A DNA stretch of 46,201 bases from Didymodactylos carnosus (GCA_905250885.1 CAJNOQ010000576.1:1-46201); one strand, 5' to 3'. Numbered from the stretch's first letter, positions 34,731 through 44,195 are shown. The notes: generated by a model from the sequence alone, not told the origin. Numbers and translations are program-made.

Positions 34731-35394
34731 TCTTTTATCTTCGTTTTGTGTTCACTTTTTAGAGAAATAGGCTTCTAAACAGATGGCATCTTGAATCGTA
34801 AAAGAACAGGGCATTGGTGAGTTTTTTAATTTTTATTCGGTACGGAAGTTAGTTGTTTCTCTGTTCCATTTGTGGCTCGGGTCTAAAATAGAACAGATAA
34901 ACTTATGTTTCACGTAAAAGAAATTAATTTCTGTGCTCAGAGGACTGAGTTATCTGAATTTGTAAACGCGGTATTTTGAACATGTGAATCCGGTACGAAA
35001 TCTCCCCGCGGTTTTATTTTTGTCACACTTGTGATCTTTGAGGAAGATCAAGTCACCTTTCTAGTAACAGTTTTTCGGGCTCTATCTAATACACTAATTT
35101 GTTTTAACACAAATATTTTTTGTTAAAATAAAACAGCGTGGCGGAATTACACATCATCGACCAAGTTTGTTTTTGCGAAAAAATGAACTTCTTTCTCTTC
35201 TCATTTTTCGTCCTTTTAAGTTGTCCTGAATTGACTAGATGCAGTTTAAATTGTTTCTCTTAATTGCGAACGACAAATCTCGTCTTTTCTTACTCTTTTT
35301 CGACTCCCACTATGTTTTATAGTTCAAATAACTATTCTAGATATTATCTTTCACGAGTGTTCATGCCCTTGAATGTCGCCGAAAGAAGTCGAAG
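34731..35394. other. no gene seen
   Basis: No supported open frame or repeat between the small membrane ORF and the foldback at 35395. Confidence 0.35.
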
Positions 35395-35888
35395 ATATCG
35401 GGAGCATTTGAAACAAAAAGTTGAATAAATGTAGGCGGTTGCCAAAGTTTCATCAAAAAGTCTGCAGGATCTCTCGGAGGACTTGAGAAAACCTTCAAAG
35501 ACCACAGTTTGATGGAACTTTGTTGAGGACTCTAAAGGATAGCCCATTCACGTCTGAGTTGAATGAAGTGTTCGGCAGCTCTTCATATTATTTCCCAGCT
35601 GATATACGTGGCTTTTACTAAATGTCTTGCAGCAGGTTGACTTGAGATAGCGTTTTTGGACAGACTTCTCATGAAAGTCGCCTATCTGAGCAAGGAAATG
35701 TCCTGGGGAGCCGTCGAACACCTCATTCAACTCATAATTGGATGGACTATCTTTTGGAGTCGTCAACAAAGTTCCATCAAACTGCGGTGTTTGAAGGATT
35801 TCCCAAGTCCTCCTAGAGATCCTCCAGAATTTTTTATGAAACTTTGGCAACCGTCTACGTTTGTTCAATTTTTCAAGTGCTATTGACT
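35395..35888. repeat. foldback repeat
   Basis: 35400-35590 matches the reverse complement of 35695-35885 at roughly 80 percent by eye, with a ~100-bp spacer. Open frames on both strands here (35344-35547, 35548-35868, 35656-35886) mirror one another because they lie in the two arms; none is accepted as a gene. Confidence 0.75.
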
Positions 35889-36656
35889 AGTAGATTGTAG
35901 CATGTCCCTAGGTCTGTCTATTTATGAATTAAGAAAAGATGAAATTTAAAATTTTTAATTTTAATTCAAAAATTCAAAATACGAGTCGGAGATCTGAAGA
36001 GTTTTTCAAATGCGAAAAATTCTAAAAACAATGGCCGTTTTGAGACATTTTTAACGGTTTTAGTTTTACAATAGAAATTGTATTATTTAATTATTTATTA
36101 TTATTTATTCAAGTTCATAAAGTGAAAAACCACGGTTTTCAGAAAATCTGTTTAGACTTATTTTGCAAAATTTCGAGATTGCCATTCGAAAGAGCTTAGT
36201 TTCAAACCCCTAAACGGTGAGTTTTATCGAAATCGGCTCGACACATCATAACTTTTCTTTCAAAAACTTTCTGATGGTATACGTCTACTGCAGGAACTGT
36301 GGGTAATTGCGAGAAAGAATTGAAAAATGGCCGGTCCAAAACCATGTGTTCACTGTTGTTTGTTAGGGAAATACTCATTACATGTTTTGATTGAGATATT
36401 ACTCATTTTACGAACAATTAAAAAATTGAAAAAAACATGGTCATTTTGTGAAACGTGATTCCACCACGACGCTTCTTCTCACTGACCGCGCAAATTTGAG
36501 CTTTTATTAAATTTTCCTTCTTTCCTCGAATTGCTTGCAAGATCTGCTACAAGTTTACTAGCAAACATTTTCGCATGAGTCATTCAGTTTTGCAGAAATT
36601 TTCACATCTTTGGACACAGCTAAAGAGTTTGTCCATTTTTCCTGATTCGGCTACGA
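35889..36656. other. no gene seen
   Basis: AT-rich sequence without a recognised gene. The last 13 bases are the left copy of a direct repeat flanking the next element. Confidence 0.35.
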
Positions 36657-37331
36657 GGTAAAAAACCGTTTCGCCAAAAGACAATTCGCCATGTCATGTG
36701 ACAAATGTCATGTGTCGTTTCGCCAACTGGCGAAATGTCATGTGCCGTTTCGCGAACTCGAAATGTCATGTGCCGTTGAAAATAGTGATAGTAGTTGGAA
36801 GTATTTGTGAAGATGAAGAAGAAGGATGGAGGTAGAGACTATGTGAAGATGTATTTTGAATGTGTAAATATGTTTTTTCTTTTTTCTTCATTTTTAAGAA
36901 CAGGTGTTTTTTTACTAAGTTGAATTAGATAAAACGCAACGCTATTTGAAAAATTACATTTATTTTATTCCCCTATGTCTTTTGTTGTGACATCGTTCTC
37001 ATGTTTATTTGTGTTGGAATTAGTACGCATTTCTAGCATTTCTATTTTCAAGACTCTGTGTTCGTAGCTATTTGTTAGTTTGTTTGAAAATATATATTTC
37101 GAGGGAGGTTTCCAGGAAATTGTCTTTCGGCGAATCGTGCTCTGGCGAAACGTCAGAGATTCCCCAAAATTTTGCGTACACAAAAGAAGTTAAAAAACCG
37201 TTTCGCCGCAAGACGACTCGCCATGGCGAAATGTCAGTGCCGTTTCGCCAAGAATTTGTACGCTTTCGCCAATTGGCGAAACCGCACATGACTTTTCGCT
37301 ACGGCGAATTGTCTTTTGGCGAAACGACAGA
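36657..37331. mobile_element. element(s) built of TTCGCC/GGCGAA palindromic units
   Basis: The left end CCGTTTCGCCAAAAGACAAT recurs in complement near 37300-37328. Two elements may be joined: one at 36657-37165 ending GGCGAAACGTCAGAGATTC and a compact one at 37191-37337 that starts TTAAAAAACCGTTTCGCC and ends GGCGAAACGACAGAGATTC. Inside are many TTCGCCA..TGGCGAA palindromes next to ATGTCATGTG words. A 13-bp direct repeat with one difference, GATTCGGCTACGA/GATTCGGCCACGA, lies at 36644-36656 and 37332-37344. No transposase. Frames at 36965-37378 are repeat-derived. Confidence 0.65.
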
Positions 37332-37344
37332 GATTCGGCCACGA

Positions 37345-37820
37345 TCTCTATTTCTTTAATAAAATGTAAGCCATACAACCAAACTGAACGATATTTTCAG
37401 GTATTGTAGAGCACATGGCCGCACACATGTAGAAAAAATGCTCACTCTTTATCTTTTAAAATGGCCGAGAAAAATCAAATTTAATATGAAAAAACGTGTT
37501 CCTGCCACGATTGGACAGGCCGACGTCATTGTTCACAAATTTTATCAATACAAAAAATGGAGAAGGTAATTTCTTGGGCAATTGTGGTTCAAGTTGAATA
37601 TCATTAATGTGAGCTGGATAATAAAGCAGTATACATAAATAAATAAAAATTTCTGAGCATCTTGTCAGAAATCTACATCACCATACCACTCATATCGACC
37701 TACCATGCTTCAAAAGCCAGTGGTTTCTTAAATAACGTATTTGACTTATTGAAGTTTTTTTCTATATGTTTAAGCAATGAATTAACGAAACATGCGCGTT
37801 TTCCTTGTGGAGTTTTGGTG
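37345..37820. other. no gene seen
   Basis: No supported coding sequence between two elements. Confidence 0.3.
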
Positions 37821-38832
37821 TAGGCATGCAACAATCCCAAACTAGGAATTGCTGATCGGCACCGAACGGTTTGTTACCGAACATGTTCGGTCACCGAACG
37901 GTTCGTAAGCGAACATGTTCGCTGTCGATCAGCGAGCTCTAGCTTGGGATGGTTGCATGCCTGATCTGGACTAAAAGCAAATTGAATGAAATTGAAGCTT
38001 TTGAAGGAAGTAACCGGTGAGAGAATAGATTAACTAAAGCACAATGTGAGCGAATGTGTCTTCTACTGAATCGCTACCAAAGGTTTAAAAATAATAGTTT
38101 GTCAAAGCAAAGAACATGAGAACGAAGAAACACATGAACGAAATCTTTGTAAAACAGAAAAAATGGTGAAGATTACACCAAACGGAGGAGCAGCCTTGAT
38201 TACGCCGTAGCCGCAGATAGTCATGTAAAGAAAAGTTTGAATCAGAGCAGCAAATTTATGTTTACTTTATTCCACGAAGTTGAAAGTACCTTTAGTTCCC
38301 ATTATGTCTGATTTACTCTCTAATTACTTACTAACGTGGCCTCTGTATAGCAGATTGATTTACTTTGTTTTCATGCAAAATGGTTTTTCTCACTGCAGAA
38401 AAAAGTAGACAGACAGCTGCAGCTCTAATTTGAATGTATCTTTATAAGGTTTATGGTACTTTGTCCTAATAGTTTGTCAGCAGAGCGCTCGTCGATGTCT
38501 CTGACGAGGAAAATATAAACTATCGTATTTACAATCTTCGTCCGAACACGTTCGATAGCGATCCGGTAGAAGACACATTCGCTCACATTGTGCTTTAGTT
38601 AATCTATTTTCTCACTGGTTACTTCCTTCAAAAGCTTCAATTTCATTCAATTTGCCTTTACTCCAGATCAGGCATGCAACCATCCCAAGCTAGAGCTCGC
38701 TGATCGGCAGTGAACATGTCCAGTAGCGAACCGTTCGGTGACCGAACATGTTCGCTTACGAACGGTTTGGTGATCGAACATGTTCGGTTGCGAACCGTTC
38801 CGTCACCGAACTATCGGTTTGGTGCATACCTA
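37821..38832. mobile_element. hAT-like foldback with GAACATGTTC arrays
   Basis: The ends read TAGGCATGCAACAATCCC on the left and, in complement, TAGGTATGCACCAAACC on the right. Flanking 8-mers TTTTGGTG (37813-37820) and TTTTCGTG (38833-38840) agree at seven of eight positions, as expected for a hAT-type insertion. Long arms (about 37821-38095 and 38567-38832) carry arrays of the palindromes GAACATGTTC and CGAACGGTTCG near both ends. No transposase; the ~470-bp centre holds no gene I can support. Confidence 0.75.
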
Positions 38833-39310
38833 TTTTCGTGTACTAAGCATAACATTCCTTTCATTTTGTAGCGCATGAATCGGTCGGAACCTCTTTTTAA
38901 GAAAAGAATGGCAAAAGGGCAGGTTTCTCATTGTTTCATCCGTTTTTGTATATAAAATTACACGTCACAAAACGTTTTTATTCCTCTAAACGTCAATTCC
39001 TAAAAGAGTCTATTTTTAGTCCAAGCCTTCGTCCTTTTCAGAAACAGTCCAAATTTTAGTTTTTCGGCTACAGCCAGGTTACTCACGAGGGAACCTTTCG
39101 AGGCGATTAAAAGCTTTTTGATCGACATCTAGTGGGTTATAGGTTATCGACCATGCTGATTTCGAATATGATCATGGAACTGGCCCATAGCTCTTCGAAG
39201 ATCCAGTCTTCTGGAAAACCAGTTTTTCAGAAATCCCAAAAAATAACCCAAGCCTTTCTTAATAATGCAGGATTGTAGCGCGCAAATTTCTGATTAAAAT
39301 GATACATTCC
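38833..39310. other. no gene; piece of a dispersed repeat
   Basis: A segment near 39130-39230 resembles one arm of the foldback family at 6090-7075 and 19800-20400. Nothing else recognised. Confidence 0.35.
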
Positions 39311-39472
39311 CCAGCTCTACACGACCTTTCTTTGCAAAGTTATAGAATTTATAAGAAGAGCCCTAAATTAATTCTTTCCTTCTTATTTCTGTAGCTTTGA
39401 GCTGACAATGAACAATTTACGGCTCTTCTTATAAATTCTATAACTTTGCAAAGAAAGGTCGTGTAGAGCTGG
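39311..39472. repeat. 52-bp perfect inverted repeat
   Basis: 39311-39362 and 39421-39472 are exact reverse complements (52 of 52), separated by 58 bp. The arm starts CCAGCTCTACACGACCTTTC. The right arm ends exactly where the transporter-like reading frame becomes recognisable. Confidence 0.92.
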
Positions 39473-40538
39473 AAGAATTTGGGGAATTTAATCAATTCGG
39501 AGTTAGTGGTATGTTCCATGCAACAAAAGTGGTATTTTTTGCCTATAGGGGATTCGATGCATGGACTATGTCGTCTAATATTAAAAGTTACAACTATTTT
39601 TTACCCGACAATTTACTGAAGGTAGATTTTATGAACAAGTTCAAATTACAACAGCAGCACAAGAAATAAAAGTAAAAGAAACCCGCTATTTCAAGTATTA
39701 TATACCAATATCAATACTCAGTTCGATGGTAATATCGTTTATTTTATATGTTGGATTCTGTGTAGCACTACTTGGTATCGTTCCTTATAATCAGTTAAAT
39801 GTATTCGATCCATTATCAGTTGCAACAGAAAAACGCGGAATGAAATGGTTACAAATTACTGTACATTTAGCTGCAATTGCTGGTTTAACATCTGTTATAC
39901 TCATTAATTTGATGGCACAGCCAAGAATATTATATACAATGGCAAATGACGGGTTAATACCAGAAATTTTTGCTAAAATTTATGAAGAAAAAAATGACGA
40001 TAAGAAAGACAGAGAAGGTGGAAAAAACGAAGATGAGGAAAAGAAAAGAACTGGCCGACGTACACCTCATGTAGCGACAATATTTACAGGTAAGAAAAAG
40101 CTTGATCAAAGGTTCAAAACTAGAATCTCTCTAGCGTCAGCATGAATATTTTTCATTGCATCTTGTGCAGGATCGCACTAGACACCCTGTCTAATCATTC
40201 ATATCCTTTATTCAGGGGTTATTTGTGCTATAGCTGCCGGTTTATTATCACTTGATTTTTTAAGCGAATTAGCATCATTGGAGACATTGTTTCCATATCT
40301 TTTTGTTCATTTTGGTGTATTCATATTGCGCTGAACAAAAGTTGGAAAAGATACTCCTCGTTCATTTAAATTCCCAAGTCGAACAGTTATTATCCCATTG
40401 CTGGGAGGATTAATAAATATTTTGTTAATACATATCAGTTCAAAATTGACCAAAATACAATTTGACGTCTGGATGGGTATCGGATTGATTATCTATTTTT
40501 CATATAGTATACGAAATTCGAAATCCGAAATCACTTAG
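39473..40538 (+). pseudogene. SLC7 cationic amino-acid transporter-like, truncated and interrupted
   Basis: Three exon-like parts: 39473-39569, 39626-40089 and 40216-40538, with introns 39570-39625 (56 bp, phase-consistent) and 40090-40215 (126 bp). The first encodes FGVSGMFHATKVVFFAYRGF, matching the CAT-family segment that ends in a GFD motif. The second has ETRYFKYY, a hydrophobic helix, then AQPRILYTMANDGLIPEIF, another family hallmark. The third has two or more helices (FVHFGVFIL; VIIPLLGGLINILL). A full CAT has 12-14 helices and ~600 residues, so the N-terminal half is missing; the loss coincides with the palindrome at 39311-39472. TGA 40332-40334 interrupts the third exon in a frame open on both sides. 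Family members import arginine, lysine or other amino acids at the plasma membrane. This copy is non-functional. Confidence 0.75.
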
Positions 40539-40979
40539 GCACAGGCCAACTTACTCTGGAATATTTGTCTACACTTATGAGCAGTTACAGTTATCAGCAG
40601 TTTTACAAGTACAATTAAGTGGTAAAAAACTGTAATTGTACGTACGTATGCATCAGTTATTCCAGAGTGAGTTGGCCTGTGCCTAAGTGATTTCGGATTT
40701 CGAATTTCGTATACTATATGAAAAATAGATAATCAATCCGATACCCATCCAGACGTCAAATTGTATTTTGGTCAATTTTGAACTGGTATGCATTAACAAA
40801 ATATTTATTAATCCTCCCAGCAATGGGATAATAACTGTTCGACTTGGGAATTTAAATGAACGAGGAGTATCTTTTCCAACTTTTGTTCAGCACAATATGA
40901 ATACACCAAAATGAACAAAAAGATATGGAAACAATGTTCCAAATGATGCTAATTCGCTTAAAAAATCAAGTGATAATAT
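40240..40979. repeat. inverted duplication of a transporter exon
   Basis: 40240-40563 reappears in reverse complement at 40659-40979 with few differences, separated by ~95 bp that is partly self-complementary itself (TACAATTA../TAATTGTA). The left arm is exon 3 of the transporter pseudogene. Confidence 0.9.
40659..40979 (-). pseudogene. inverted copy of the transporter exon
   Basis: On the minus strand this encodes the same segment as 40240-40538, including LDFLSELAS, FPYLFVHFGVFIL and VIIPLLGGLINILL. It also carries TGA at the same place as the plus-strand exon, although the preceding codon differs (TGC here, CGC there). The shared stop shows that the copy was made after the gene was already broken, or that both were homogenised. 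The apparent minus-strand frame 40887-41141 is this fragment plus unrelated sequence. Confidence 0.8.
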
Positions 40980-41041
40980 ATGTTCGTTTAAAGGAACACA
41001 TGTTATACAAATAAGGATGATAGAACGACTGAGGCTTTTAT

Positions 41042-41155
41042 GTGAAACAGTCTTTAATGGTTGAACACTTAGCACGTTTAGCAAGTGTTTATATTTGTCA
41101 AAAACAATATGATTCTGCATTGGGAAATTATGAACAAGCAATCGATTTATATTAA
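41042..41155 (+). pseudogene. TPR-repeat fragment
   Basis: A short plus-strand frame encodes VKQSLMVEHLARLASVYICQ and then KQYDSALGNYEQAIDLY, ending TAA 41153-41155. The spacing A..Y..QKQYDSAL.NYEQAI.LY is that of a tetratricopeptide repeat as in kinesin-light-chain-like proteins. Only about one repeat is present and there is no start codon, so this is a gene scrap next to the palindromic transporter fragment. Confidence 0.55.
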
Positions 41156-41523
41156 AAAAAAACAGATTCGGAACGAGATATTAATGTTCTACCTTTTTGA
41201 AGTTCGCCAACTATCAACGTTTGCTCAATTTTTTATGCTGTATGCATGCAATCGCTTTTTGCAGAAAAATTGTAGCTCTCCTATTAGCTGAGTTACGTCA
41301 AATTTAGAACAGTTGAACTTTTTTGAATTTTTAGTTTCAATTTAAAACTCAAGGAAAGGTGCTATTTCAAAATTCTTTTCCCCGAATGACCCATGAAGCA
41401 TTCTAAATACGATTATTTTATTGAAAAGATTATACCCTTGCAAGATTTCTCTAAGATAAACTTTATTTGTAATCCGGTAATGAAGATTACCTCGTGTTCT
41501 AAAACCTTTTTTGAGCTTAAGAT
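41156..41523. other. no gene seen
   Basis: AT-rich spacer. The short minus-strand frame at 41413-41598 runs into the element at 41533 and is not a gene. Confidence 0.3.
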
Positions 41524-41532
41524 ATAATTTTT

Positions 41533-41703
41533 CAGAATGGCTATTGGCATCTTCAGAGGTGTCACCAAGGAGCTATTACCACCTTCGGAATGTGTCACTG
41601 ACAGCTATTGCCATCTCCAGAAGGTGTCACTGACGGCTTGGCACCTTCCGAAGGTGGCAATAGCTCCTTGGTGACACCCCTGAAGGTGGCAATGGCGCTA
41701 CCC
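41533..41703. mobile_element. foldback element with 32-bp hairpin-unit arrays, copy 3 (minimal)
   Basis: Only 171 bp: the left end CAGAATGGCTATTGG, units starting at 41540, 41572, 41604 and 41636 (each 32 bp apart), then the array turns over at the palindrome CACCTTCCGAAGGTG and runs out on the other strand to GGCGCTACCC (complement GGGTAGCGCC). The exact 9-bp repeat ATAATTTTT flanks it at 41524-41532 and 41704-41712. It has no unrelated interior, so it defines the minimum structure of the family. The two ends are the same pair, in the same relation, as in the copies at 18737-19514 and 24663-25757. Confidence 0.85.
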
Positions 41704-41820
41704 ATAATTTTTTGAATATGTTCCATAAAAAGAGCATTCTTTCAAATCCTTACGCTTCAAATATCAATTAATTTATCCTATTCTCTTCATTTTACTTTGT
41801 TCATGCAACAAGCCTACCAT

Positions 41821-42094
41821 TCAGCGGATTAACACGAGAGTAATTTCTTTGTTCGCAAATTCCTTCAATAGCTCTAAGACATTCTGACGTTTATTTGCCT
41901 CAATTTGAAATTCAATATTTTTTTGTGAAATAACAGTTGACGTTAAACCCAAAATCATCTGCCACCCTCATTCGATTACTGAACCAAAGAACCGTTAGGC
42001 GTATTCCCGACAAAACATTGCTCAAACTATTTCCTGAAGATATTGGACCTTGAGCTTTATTGACAATATTTGACCAGTTTTTCACTGATAAATC
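41821..42094 (-). pseudogene. gene remnant of unknown family, frameshifted
   Basis: On the minus strand one frame from 42094 encodes NWSNIVNKAQGPISSGNSLS and more down to about 41960. A second frame then encodes KNIEFQIEANKRQNVLELLK and on to TGA 41821-41823. Both parts are protein-like and abut, so a single frameshift near 41955-41965 is likely. There is no start codon and a stop precedes the first part. Family not recognised. Confidence 0.35.
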
Positions 42095-42460
42095 TTATCT
42101 TTAACAAGTGTTTTGGATTATTATTTCTCAACTACTAACAAACATAGAAAAAAGACCTTGAATGGTGATTCAACGCAAAGAACAATAGTTTACTACACTA
42201 ATATTCATAAATCTTATATTATTTCGTCAGCGTTGCCTACTACAGTCAATAGAAAAAATTCCATCGAGTATAATATATACTGTGTCGTAAAAAAAGAGAT
42301 GTTTTATTTTTAAGTGATTATATCAAGAAATTGAGACTTTTTATGTTTCTTTGCCGCAAAACCCCAATATAATAAAACATTTAAGATGACGAAAGAATGA
42401 ATTTATTGTATTGGAGTAGATAAGACGAAACTGTGTGCTTTTAGTTAAATCAGAGTATAT

Positions 42461-42775
42461 TTACATTGATTCGTTAACTGGTGGATGATACGTAGTTTCT
42501 CGTGAATTGATATCTACTTTAGGAGTCTGAGGTACAAAAAAAACGTTTTTTTGTCAAATAAATGTATAAACAGTTCGATCAGATCGGTCTCTGGTAAGTA
42601 GCTCTACTTCTGAGTAAGATGAAAATAGACATTTAATTATAAAATCATTTTTCATTAAAATGTGGTTCTATTATTTATGTCGTTAAATTCTATTATACTT
42701 TACAGAAAAACCTTCCGTTTTGATAGTTGTGAAATGGTTGAATTGCTCGAACCGTTCGTCTGTTTTGACCTGTAT
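42461..42775 (-). CDS. 3' terminal exons of an unrecognised minus-strand gene
   Basis: Three short exons fit together in phase with GT..AG introns: 42775-42712 (after CTTTTTAG), 42609-42572 (after TTACTCAG) and 42526-42461 (after GTACCTCAG), with introns of 102 and 45 bp. They read IQVKTDERFEQFNHFTTIKT, then EVELLTRDRSDRT, then TPKVDINSRETTYHPPVNES and M-stop. The consistent phases and the conservation of the last exon in a second copy at 43875-43939 support a real gene. The polar, charged content with a PPV tail looks like a cytosolic C-terminus. Upstream exons were not found. Confidence 0.5.
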
Positions 42776-43361
42776 CTAAAAAGGCGAAAAATATGTTTAG
42801 CATCAGTTTTTCTTCTGATACGAAAAGAAAGTTGAGTTACGAAACCGACTATTTTTGACAAGCAGATAAACATGTGTTTCCTTCGTATCATTTGAATACT
42901 CTACTTATTCTAATTTTTGTCGATATTCTTTCCTTGCTTATATTTCGCAATCTTCATAGTTTATACCTCGTAACTTTTCTTTCGATTTAGAACGAAAACA
43001 AATTTCGACTTTTTTTGCATCCTTGGACTGTGAAGGATTTGTCCACTTAACGCAGCCAAAAAAGCGTGAGTCCGTCAAGTTTTATAAAATTCATAGTTCT
43101 TCAAGCAAGTAATCTACAGAGTCGAAAAACGTCTTATTTTGTAGCTTAAACATTTTTCTTTAATATCACAATCAAGCAGAGTGTAGCAGCTGACCGGTTT
43201 AGGAATTATCACGGTTCTGAAAAAGTGCCTTTTTCTCGAAAGGATGGTAATTCTGAAACAAACTAGCTTCCAGACATTGTTTGATTGACTTAACAAGCAC
43301 TAGTACACTACCCGACGGCTATCGCTTCTCTGTTATAGTAAATATTCTTTCTAGTTCTGTG

Positions 43362-43386
43362 CCCCCCTCCCCCTCCCCTCCCCCCC
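43362..43386 (-). other. potential G-quadruplex (minus strand)
   Basis: The plus strand has C runs of 6, 5, 4 and 7 separated by single T residues. The minus strand therefore has four G runs with one-base loops, an ideal G-quadruplex pattern, in otherwise AT-rich DNA. Confidence 0.8.
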
Positions 43387-43676
43387 ATTGACCTAACGAA
43401 GATTTCATAAAGAAATGATTCAATGACGGATCAGTCTGATTAAGAATCCGTTTACAGATCTTCGCTAGGTGCTCCAGAAGCGGAGATCATGAGACTCATA
43501 GCTCAAGCGTCACACAGATCTCAAACTTTTCACTAATAAGGATATAGTTATGTACTTAAACTGCATTGTATATTTCAGTGGTAGAGTATAACAGTGTCAC
43601 TCGATTTTGATAGTCAGCCAAGATAGTTGTATTTAATCTCAATGTTTGTCTACCGAGTTTCTCACAACCGCAAAAA

Positions 43677-44195
43677 TCCCATTGAGTATACATAGTGTGC
43701 CATAAAAAAGAGACATTTTATTCTTAAGTGATTGTATTAAGAAATTAAGACTTTTTATGTTTCTTTGCCGCAAAACACCAACATAATAAAATATTTAAGA
43801 TGACGAAAGAATGAATTTATTGTATTAGAGTAGATAAGACGAAACTGAGTGCTTTTAGTTAAATCAGAGTATATTTACATTGATTCATTAACTGGTGGGT
43901 AATACGTAGTATCTTGTGAATTGATATCTACTTTAGGAGCAGAGCCCTGCAGTTTGCCAATATTTGGCAACCTATAACCTAACCTATAAAAAATTTCATA
44001 ACCTGATCCTAACCTAACCTATGGATTCCACAACCTAATACTAACCTAACCATTGAAAAACAAAGTAGAACAGCCTATAACCTAACCTAGCCTATAACTT
44101 TTGCAACCTAATCATAACACAAGATCAACCTGCAGGGCTCTGTTTAGGAGTCCGAGGTACAAGAAAAACGCTTTTTGTTGATGAATAAATTTTGA
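43677..44195. repeat. direct duplicate of 42255-42575, interrupted by a MITE
   Basis: 43677-43939 plus 44151-44195 corresponds to 42255-42575 in the same orientation at high identity. It includes the last exon of the minus-strand gene (43875-43939, ending in TYYPPVNESM and stop 43875-43877). In this copy the acceptor equivalent reads CTCGG instead of CTCAG, and a MITE sits in the exon, so the copy is a pseudogene. Confidence 0.8.
43940..44142. mobile_element. hAT-type MITE with CCTAACC-rich interior (203 bp)
   Basis: Perfect 13-bp terminal inverted repeats CAGAGCCCTGCAG. The exact 8-bp duplication TTTAGGAG at 43932-43939 and 44143-44150. The duplicate locus keeps one uninterrupted TTTAGGAG at 42518-42525, an empty site. 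The interior has many CCTAACCTAACC and CCTATAACC words on one strand. An 8-bp duplication and CAG.. ends fit the hAT superfamily. Confidence 0.92.

Noticed and set aside
35344..35886. Three open frames of 67-106 codons on both strands
   Set aside because: They sit in the two arms of a foldback and mirror each other; no domain is visible.
43953..44129. Telomere or interstitial telomere from CCTAACC words
   Set aside because: The words are irregular, only ~180 bp long, and confined between the perfect terminal repeats of a MITE.
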